Source of the DNA: a bacterium 1XD21-13
Lineage (GTDB): Bacteria; Bacillota; Clostridia; Lachnospirales; Lachnospiraceae
Reading direction: 5' to 3'
Assembly: GCA_009917555.1 (NCBI GenBank)
Contig: QZDX01000013.1
Coordinates: 1 to 64,000 of the forward strand
DNA length: 64,000 bases
In this document: positions 58,759-64,000 of the stretch, piece after piece
How the letters are laid out: every line of letters starts with the position of its first letter
Position numbering within the stretch: the stretch's first letter is position 1
Translations under genes and position numbers: made by a program
Notes under the pieces: model-generated
What the model was told of the DNA's origin: nothing
Database searches by the model: none
What the model saw: the letters and a program-made list of their open reading frames with translations, nothing else

Positions 58759-60420
58759 TTACTCCACAGATACTACATAATAGTAGATAGGCTGACCGCC
58801 AAAATGCACCTCAATATCGCAGTCCGGGTAAGCCTCCTCAAGCCTTGCGCCCAGGCTCTGTGCTTCCTCCTCGCTTACGCCCTCTCCATAGTAAATGCTG
58901 ATAAGCTCCGAATCCTCGTCCACCAGCTCATGGAACATGTCAAGGGTTACATCGGCAATCTCACTGCCTACGGACAAAATGGAGTGATCCCCGATTCCCA
59001 TAATGTCACCCTCTTTGATCTCCTTGTCATCCAGATGGGTGTCCCGGACAGCGTAGGTGACCTGGCCGGTCTTTACATTCCCGATCTCCTCTGTCATCCG
59101 CTCCTCGTTCTCCTTTGGAGACATATCGGGAATATAATTGATCATGGCGGTAATTCCCTGGGGCACTGTCTTGGTGGGAACTACAATAATGTCCTTATCC
59201 TTGCACAGGGCCTGGGCCTGGTTGGCTGCCAAGATAATATTCTTGTTGTTGGGCAGGATGAAGATGTGATCCGCATTCACCTGTTCAATGGCATTCAGCA
59301 TATCCTCTGTGCTGGGATTCATGGTCTGGCCGCCCTCAATAAGATAATCCACACCCAGTCCCCGGAAGATCTCTCCGATTCCCTCACCAATGGAGACGGA
59401 AATGAAGCCCATCTCCTTTCTGGGCTGTGCGGCCTTTCTCGCCGCTTCCTCCGCCGCCTGCTGGGCCGCAATCCTGGAAGCATCCTTTATCAGCTTTTCC
59501 TCATGCTCTTCACGCATATTATCAATCTTAAGCCTGGACAGGGAGCCATAGGTCAAAGCCTTCTCAATGGCCTGTCCGGGATGATTGGTATGTACGTGAA
59601 TCTTAACGATGTCATCGTCAGCCACGCACACAATGGAATCACCGATGGATTCCAGGAATTGCTTGAATTCGTGCTCCGTCTCCAAGGGGAATTCCTTATC
59701 CAGCATAATGATAAATTCGGTACAGTATCCAAACTTAATGTCCGCCTCGGTCTGAGCGCTGATCTTTACCGGCGCCGCCTTGGGAGCATCAAAGGTATAA
59801 TCAATCTCTTTTCCTAAGAACGCGTCGTAAGCACCCTTTAAGACCTCAACCAGTCCCTGTCCGCCGGAATCCACCACGCCCGCTTCCTTCAATACGGGAA
59901 GAAGCTCCGGGGTCCTTAACAGTACGGCCTCCGCCTCCTCAATAATCTCCCGGAAGAATATCTCCAGATCCTCCTCCACCTGGGCCAGCTCGGCGGCTCT
60001 GTCCGCAGCTCCTCTGGCTACGGTAAGGATGGTTCCCTCCTTGGGCTTCATAACTGCTTTATACGCAGTCTCCACTGCCTTTTGAAATGCATTGGCAAAA
60101 ATCATGGTATCCAGGGCCTCATACCCGCGGATTCCCTTGGTAAAGCCTCGCAAAAGCTGGGAAAGGATGACTCCCGAGTTGCCTCTGGCTCCCCGCAGGG
60201 ACCCGGAGGATATGGCCTTTGCCACAGACTCCATGGTGCGCACCGGCAGATTATTTACCTCGGAGGCCGCTGACATAATGGTAAGCGTCATATTGGTTCC
60301 CGTATCTCCGTCGGGAACGGGAAATACATTCAGCTCGTTGATCCATTCCTTTTTTGCCTCCAGATTTTTGGCACCGGCCAAGAACATCTTTGTCAGTGTT
60401 TCTACATCTATGGTTTTCAT
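58759..60420 (-). CDS. fakA: DAK2-domain protein (FakA/YloV-like fatty acid kinase subunit)
   Basis: 553 residues. N-terminal DAK2 kinase fold with NVFPVPDGDTGTNMTLT and GSLRGARGNSGVILSQLLRG (nucleotide binding), VVDSGGQGLVEVLKGA in the second half of that domain, then the FakA C-terminal domain (GFISVSIGEGIGEIFRGLGVD ... ADHIFILPNNKNIILAA). FakA phosphorylates fatty acids bound by FakB. Stands between Asp23 and RecG as in many Firmicutes. Confidence 0.9.
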   Translation of the reverse strand: MKTIDVETLTKMFLAGAKNLEAKKEWINELNVFPVPDGDTGTNMTLTIMSAASEVNNLPVRTMESVAKAISSGSLRGARGNSGVILSQLLRGFTKGIRGYEALDTMIFANAFQKAVETAYKAVMKPKEGTILTVARGAADRAAELAQVEEDLEIFFREIIEEAEAVLLRTPELLPVLKEAGVVDSGGQGLVEVLKGAYDAFLGKEIDYTFDAPKAAPVKISAQTEADIKFGYCTEFIIMLDKEFPLETEHEFKQFLESIGDSIVCVADDDIVKIHVHTNHPGQAIEKALTYGSLSRLKIDNMREEHEEKLIKDASRIAAQQAAEEAARKAAQPRKEMGFISVSIGEGIGEIFRGLGVDYLIEGGQTMNPSTEDMLNAIEQVNADHIFILPNNKNIILAANQAQALCKDKDIIVVPTKTVPQGITAMINYIPDMSPKENEERMTEEIGNVKTGQVTYAVRDTHLDDKEIKEGDIMGIGDHSILSVGSEIADVTLDMFHELVDEDSELISIYYGEGVSEEEAQSLGARLEEAYPDCDIEVHFGGQPIYYYVVSVE

Positions 60421-60444
60421 AACTTCGCTAAGCTCCTCCTGCTA

Positions 60445-60801
60445 TTAGTCTATTACCCGCACACCTTCTACAAAGATGTTGATTTTCTCGATGGACATAC
60501 CGGTGAATTCCTCCACCTTGTACTTTACATTGCTGATTAGATTGTCGGATACTGCGGAGATGCTGACTCCGTAGGATACGATTACGTGGAAGGATAAGGT
60601 GATGCGATTGTCATTGATCCGAACATTGACGCCCCTGGTCAGATTGTCGCCCTTTAAGAGCTTGACAATGCCGTCACGGACGTTGACCATAGCCATACCT
60701 ACGATGCCAAAGCATTCCACGGCTACGGAGCCGGCGTATTTGGCTATGACTTCCGGGTCGATGATTACTGCACCTAGTTGTGTATTCATAAGTCCCTTCA
60801 T
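60445..60801 (-). CDS. Asp23/Gls24 family protein
   Basis: 118 residues from ATG 60801 (GGAGG eight bases before). The Asp23 body GAVIIDPEVIAKYAGSVAVECFGIVGMA ... DNRITLSFHVIVSYGVSISAV is typical; these proteins are linked to cell-envelope stress. 24 bases before the fakA gene start. Confidence 0.9.
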   Translation of the reverse strand: MKGLMNTQLGAVIIDPEVIAKYAGSVAVECFGIVGMAMVNVRDGIVKLLKGDNLTRGVNVRINDNRITLSFHVIVSYGVSISAVSDNLISNVKYKVEEFTGMSIEKINIFVEGVRVID

Positions 60802-61070
60802 TATGATTACCTCCATTTATGTTTTTTAACATGTCCGGCTTTTGACGCCGGTATCCGGAAAGCCAGTTACGGATTCAGATGGCACCGCAACAAAAAGCTG
60901 AATAGACTATGTAGCTTTCCTACTGATAACTCCCTGGTACTTCTCCATACCTCTTACCAGATGTATCACTATTCTATATTGACAGTATACCCTTTTTCCC
61001 TTAAAATTCAAAGTGGTTTTTCAAATTTTAACCAGTTTCTCAAAAAGTTGCAATATTTTGAAATTAACGC

Positions 61071-61099
61071 TTGCAAAATATAGTACTTTCTGCTAGAAT
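61071..61099 (+). promoter_or_regulatory. Sigma-A promoter of rpmB
   Basis: TTGCAA (61071-61076), 17-base spacer, TAGAAT (61094-61099), about 56 bases before the start codon. The rest of the 350-base space from 60802 shows no gene; it is the divergent regulatory region for asp23 and rpmB. Confidence 0.7.
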
Positions 61100-61154
61100 A
61101 ATACATGTTGCGAGCCTAGATATAGGGTTCACTAAAGAGCAAGGAGGTGCTAAG

Positions 61155-61340
61155 ATGGCTAAATGTGCAATTTGTGAAAAAGGCGCTCACTTCGGAAATG
61201 CGGTAAGTCATTCACATAGACGTTCCAACAAGATGTGGAAATCCAATGTTAAATCTGTAAGAGTCAAGGTTGATGGCGGCTCCAAGAAGATGTATGTATG
61301 TACTTCTTGTCTGAGATCCGGCAAAGTGGAAAGAGCGTAA
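61155..61340 (+). CDS. rpmB: 50S ribosomal protein L28
   Basis: 61 residues, full length. AKCAICEKGAHFGNAVSHSHRRSNKMWKSN with CxxC, and the second CxxC in YVCTSCLRSGKV: the zinc-binding form. AAGGAGG before the ATG. Confidence 0.96.
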   Translation: MAKCAICEKGAHFGNAVSHSHRRSNKMWKSNVKSVRVKVDGGSKKMYVCTSCLRSGKVERA

Positions 61341-61358
61341 AAGAGTGGATATTGAAAG

Positions 61359-61390
61359 GAAGCTGTTGTAGTGCAATGGCTTCTTTTTTT
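61359..61390 (+). terminator. Terminator of rpmB
   Basis: GAAGCTGTTG / CAATGGCTTC stem (one mismatch, one wobble) followed by seven T, 19 bases after the stop codon. Confidence 0.8.
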
Positions 61391-61470
61391 GTCTCAAAAA
61401 AGAAGCTGTCGCAAAGTAAGACGTGATGCCTTATTTTACAACAGCTTCTCTTCTATTGCAGAGCCTTTTC

Positions 61471-62355
61471 TTATCTCATAACAACAACTCCCAGGAACCA
61501 CAAAAGATACACATGGGCCGGATAGAAAATATAGTAGAAATATTTCTTATACCGTCCACAGGCCCCATTGCAGCTGAGCAGCAGGGGCAGCGCCGCAATC
61601 ATCATCCACTGGAAATCATTGTTCAGCATATGGGACAGATCAAAGATGGATCGGAAGGACGCGCCCCAGAGCACCAGCCCCGTCATAATCTCCATCAGAG
61701 CCACCAGCACATCGCTTCCCAGCAGCATAAAAATACGTCCCCAGATTCCAAACGCAGAATTCAGGAAAAATACAAGGCAAAGGATCAGATAGCCGATGGT
61801 AAGCCTTCTCTTATCCTCCTTGGTGTAATAAAACAAAGCCCCCATCATAACATACATAAAGGCTCCCTCACAGGTTAAGGCGCTGCCGCAGACAGCGGAA
61901 AAGAAATTAAGAACCGCATAGGGCACCTCCACGATCTCATAGAGTACGGCCCACAGTCCCGCAAAGGCAATCTGCCAAAAGCCATAACTCAGCCACATGC
62001 GCCATTTCCGCTTGGGATGCTTCCGGCCATATTCCAGAACCTCAATGAAGAATGCCCCCGCAAACAGTGTGGCAAAGATATTGTTGGTTACGGCTGTAAT
62101 CAGTCCCGTCTTTTGGGCTACAATAGACAGGATCAGATTCACCAGAGCCATTAAAACACTGCATACATAAAGGCGTCTAAAATACAGCTTTTTGTCGCTG
62201 GTCTTGTCCAGGCTCCAGGCCATAGCATAAAAAAACAAGGGCGCCGCCAGCCGTCCAATCCACTGAAACCAGACAGGCGCCCCCGGTATAAATGCTCCGA
62301 TATAATTCATTGCCATTGCTGCCAAGGCAATTCGTTTCAGCATAGTTACCGACAT
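61471..62355 (-). CDS. TraX-family membrane protein
   Basis: 294 residues with eight to nine membrane helices. LKRIALAAMAMNYIGAFIPG, WFQWIGRLAAPLFFYAMAWSLDKT at the start and the final helix pair (YIFYPAHVYLLWFLGVVV) match the TraX / acyltransferase-3-like family. In plasmid F TraX acetylates pilin; chromosomal Firmicutes copies have no assigned target. Confidence 0.85.
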   Translation of the reverse strand: MSVTMLKRIALAAMAMNYIGAFIPGAPVWFQWIGRLAAPLFFYAMAWSLDKTSDKKLYFRRLYVCSVLMALVNLILSIVAQKTGLITAVTNNIFATLFAGAFFIEVLEYGRKHPKRKWRMWLSYGFWQIAFAGLWAVLYEIVEVPYAVLNFFSAVCGSALTCEGAFMYVMMGALFYYTKEDKRRLTIGYLILCLVFFLNSAFGIWGRIFMLLGSDVLVALMEIMTGLVLWGASFRSIFDLSHMLNNDFQWMMIAALPLLLSCNGACGRYKKYFYYIFYPAHVYLLWFLGVVVMR

Positions 62356-62482
62356 TTCTGACCCCCCATTTTTGTATATCTTTAATATCTTACAATGTTT
62401 TTACACAAAAGGGAAGTATTTGTTACAAATATTTAAATTTTCTTAAGAATTACCGTAACCATTCACAGGGTGAAAGGCGCTG

Positions 62483-62644
62483 TCACTTTCCGCATTTTCC
62501 GTCGGAGGAAAAGAGATTGTACCCCACCAGCATCAGGGAAAAGGCCGCCAGAGCGCGCACAAACCACCCCTGTACAGGCATAAAGAAGGTAGTTAATATC
62601 CCTACCCCAATCCAAAACATCACAAATCCAAGCAGCTGCTTCAT
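62483..62644 (-). CDS. Small two-helix membrane protein
   Basis: 53 residues (MKQLLGFVMFWIGVGILTTFF...) with GGGAG five bases before the ATG at 62644. Two membrane helices (about 4-22 and 26-44) and a short Cys-containing tail. Below usual length cut-offs but well formed; homologous small proteins are common next to gerW in Lachnospiraceae (recalled, not checked). Confidence 0.65.
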   Translation of the reverse strand: MKQLLGFVMFWIGVGILTTFFMPVQGWFVRALAAFSLMLVGYNLFSSDGKCGK

Positions 62645-62762
62645 AAGGGCTCCCGGCACAAAAGGGTTCTTACCCTATTATATGCAGGAAAAGGGCCGGC
62701 AGATACCTGCCGCCCCCTGCCTTATTCGTCTCTGTCATTTGTTCCGTGAGGCTGCTTACTCC

Positions 62763-63161
62763 TTACGTCTCATCCTTCTCAATCACATCCACCGCATCCT
62801 GAATGGCATCGGCCACCGGGCTGTTCTCCTTCTTGCCGCTGGTAAACTTATTCACAAAATCCGGCACCATATCCAGAATCTTGGTCACCGTATCCTGGTT
62901 CTTCACATTCACAAGCTTGGTCACGCCACCAGAGATCACCAGAATCGCGCTGGGAGAGATCTTTGCGCCCATGCCGCCGCCGGCATTTTGCATCTTGTCC
63001 CCTGCAAAGGCTCCAGCTCCCACGCCGAAAGCCACATCTACCAGAGGAAGAATGATGGTGTCGCCGATTGTTACGGCATCTCCCACTACTGTCTTTGTGG
63101 TAATAAAGCTGTCCATTCCTTTGAACAGAGATTGTACGGTTGAATCAAAATTATTATCCAT
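62763..63161 (-). CDS. GerW-family sporulation protein (YtfJ)
   Basis: 132 residues. The family body FKGMDSFITTKTVVGDAVTIGDTIILPLVDVAFGVGAGAF ... GGGMGAKISPSAILVI is complete. GerW/YtfJ is an inner spore-coat or membrane-associated germination factor. It supports the view that the host forms spores. Confidence 0.92.
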   Translation of the reverse strand: MDNNFDSTVQSLFKGMDSFITTKTVVGDAVTIGDTIILPLVDVAFGVGAGAFAGDKMQNAGGGMGAKISPSAILVISGGVTKLVNVKNQDTVTKILDMVPDFVNKFTSGKKENSPVADAIQDAVDVIEKDET

Positions 63162-63181
63162 GGTGAAATCCTCCTATTTTA

Positions 63182-63350
63182 AGTTCCGCAGACACCCGCT
63201 CAGCACATCTTTTTTGAGAAGAATTTCCGGCCGTAAAAACATACGTCCGTAAATCCTTCTATGCGCTTCGGAGTGTCTGCTGATATTAGTTCCGCAGACA
63301 CCCGCTCAGCACATCCTTTCGAGAAGTGTCCACTGATATTAGTTCCGCAG
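63182..63350. repeat. Direct repeats between gerW and the DUF2953 gene
   Basis: A 28-base sequence beginning AGTTCCGCAGACACCC occurs at 63182-63209 and 63288-63315; its first 10 bases occur again at 63341-63350 at the end of the DUF2953 gene. GTGTCTGCTGATATTAGT / GTGTCCACTGATATTAGT flank the copies. A local duplication of the gene end is the simplest explanation. Confidence 0.75.
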
Positions 63351-64000
63351 CTTATGGTAAACATACCGGATATTCTTGTCCCGCCAGAGCCTCCAGAGAA
63401 TCAGGGCGGCCGTCACCAGGCGAAAGCTTCCCTTTACAAACAGCTCTCCTTCCAGAACACTCCGTTCAAAATCCGGGTATACCTTAACATTATCCTTAAA
63501 AACCGGATAGAATATACTGATGCCGCCCAGAATCTGTCCCGTGAGAGCCGGATCCTCCGTGCCAAAGGAAAGCTCTCCCCGCATTTTTTTCGGAAGCAGC
63601 CTGGCAAGCAGAAGCTTTCCCTCACTTATGCAGTGCGAAACAGCCTTCTTTGTCCGCTCGTCCAACAGAAATTCCTTCGTGTCCCGGTATTTCCGAATAC
63701 CTCTTTTTATTTTAACACAGAATCGGCGGAATGTATATTTGAGATTTTTAATTTTTTGCCAGATTCCAAAAATCTTAAGAAAAAATACCTTGATTTTCCC
63801 GACGAGGCGCCTTATAAGACTGTTCGGAAGCCCTTTTTCCTCCGAAATCCCCTGCTCCCGAACCTCCTCCTGACCCACGTCCTCTTCTCCAAAAGGGTTC
63901 TCTAAGATCCGCTGGCTCTCCGTATTTTCAGGCCCTTTGCTATCCTCCATCCCCTCCAAGGAGAAGTCACTCTCATCCTTTCCGGTCTGTTCCAGGGGGG
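63339..64000 (-). CDS. DUF2953-family protein, partial (5' end outside the window)
   Basis: The frame is open to the window edge (at least 220 residues visible). The C-terminal part, KYTFRRFCVKIKRGIRKY ... LLPKKMRGELSFGTEDPALTGQILGGISIF, is the DUF2953 signature of Firmicutes sporulation-associated proteins. The visible N-terminal part is Glu-rich linker; the first domain with its membrane helix is missing because of the window end. Operon with gerW. Confidence 0.82.
   Translation of the reverse strand, partial: PLEQTGKDESDFSLEGMEDSKGPENTESQRILENPFGEEDVGQEEVREQGISEEKGLPNSLIRRLVGKIKVFFLKIFGIWQKIKNLKYTFRRFCVKIKRGIRKYRDTKEFLLDERTKKAVSHCISEGKLLLARLLPKKMRGELSFGTEDPALTGQILGGISIFYPVFKDNVKVYPDFERSVLEGELFVKGSFRLVTAALILWRLWRDKNIRYVYHKLRN

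Overview
The window comes from a spore-forming low-GC Gram-positive bacterium, most likely a Lachnospiraceae-type member of the Clostridia. Evidence for this is an alpha/beta small acid-soluble spore protein, a GerW/YtfJ sporulation protein, the rpmB / Asp23 / DAK2 (FakA-like) / recG neighbourhood, a SigV-RsiV-like ECF sigma/anti-sigma pair, and AGGAGG ribosome-binding sites before most genes. No species can be named from sequence alone.

Layout. 1-2429 is host DNA: a 20-bp tandem repeat, then a lipoprotein, an RsiV-like anti-sigma factor and an ECF sigma factor, all on the minus strand. 2430-33295 is a complete Mu-like transposable prophage of 30,866 bp. Its ends are TG...CA with matching inverted termini, and it is flanked by a perfect 5-bp target duplication (ACCGT) inside a 19-bp host tandem repeat. 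Apart from the immunity repressor (32362-32754, plus), a small Cys-rich gene and the recombinase module, the prophage is read on the minus strand from right to left: XRE regulator, Ner-like HTH protein, MuA-type DDE transposase, MuB-type ATPase, Gam, GemA/gp16, GH25 endolysin, Mor-type late activator, holin-like genes, gp27 and terminase, portal, MuF head protein carrying a zinc-peptidase domain, scaffold, capsid, connectors, tail tube, frameshifted tail chaperone, tape measure, tail hub and tail fibre. There are no sheath or contractile baseplate genes, so the particle should be a siphovirus with Mu-type transposition, like B3 or D3112.

The main discovery lies at the tail-fibre end of the prophage (2607-4998), the position that the G segment and gin occupy in Mu. 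Four copies of the 12-bp core TAAATGCAAAGA, in alternating orientation, each sit at the start of an alternative C-terminal cassette for the tail fibre and in the same reading frame (Leu/Val-Asn-Ala-Lys). One cassette is joined to the fibre gene and three are silent. A tyrosine recombinase gene lies between the cassette pairs. This looks like a four-cassette, shufflon-like host-range switch driven by a tyrosine rather than a serine invertase.

The flank from 33296 to 43908 carries a two-component system, a relic of an Rpn-type nuclease, an AlkD-like protein, an Ogt-like methyltransferase, a histidine phosphatase, a TlpA / CD1871A-like / 4Fe-4S membrane protein operon, two WYL regulators and a membrane-bound XRE protein. 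From 44163 to 46167 there are small genes of unknown function. From 46309 to 50431 lies an RNA-repair locus: RtcB ligase, slipin and, between them, a noncoding RNA whose core folds as a circularly permuted tRNA, like the tRNA-mimic part of bacterial Y RNAs. A conserved 70-bp element lies upstream of both rtcB and the RNA. From 50498 onward there are gene fragments, an RHS/YD-type secreted protein, the SASP gene, a large surface protein, recG, the DAK2 protein, Asp23, rpmB, TraX, GerW and a partial DUF2953 gene running off the window.
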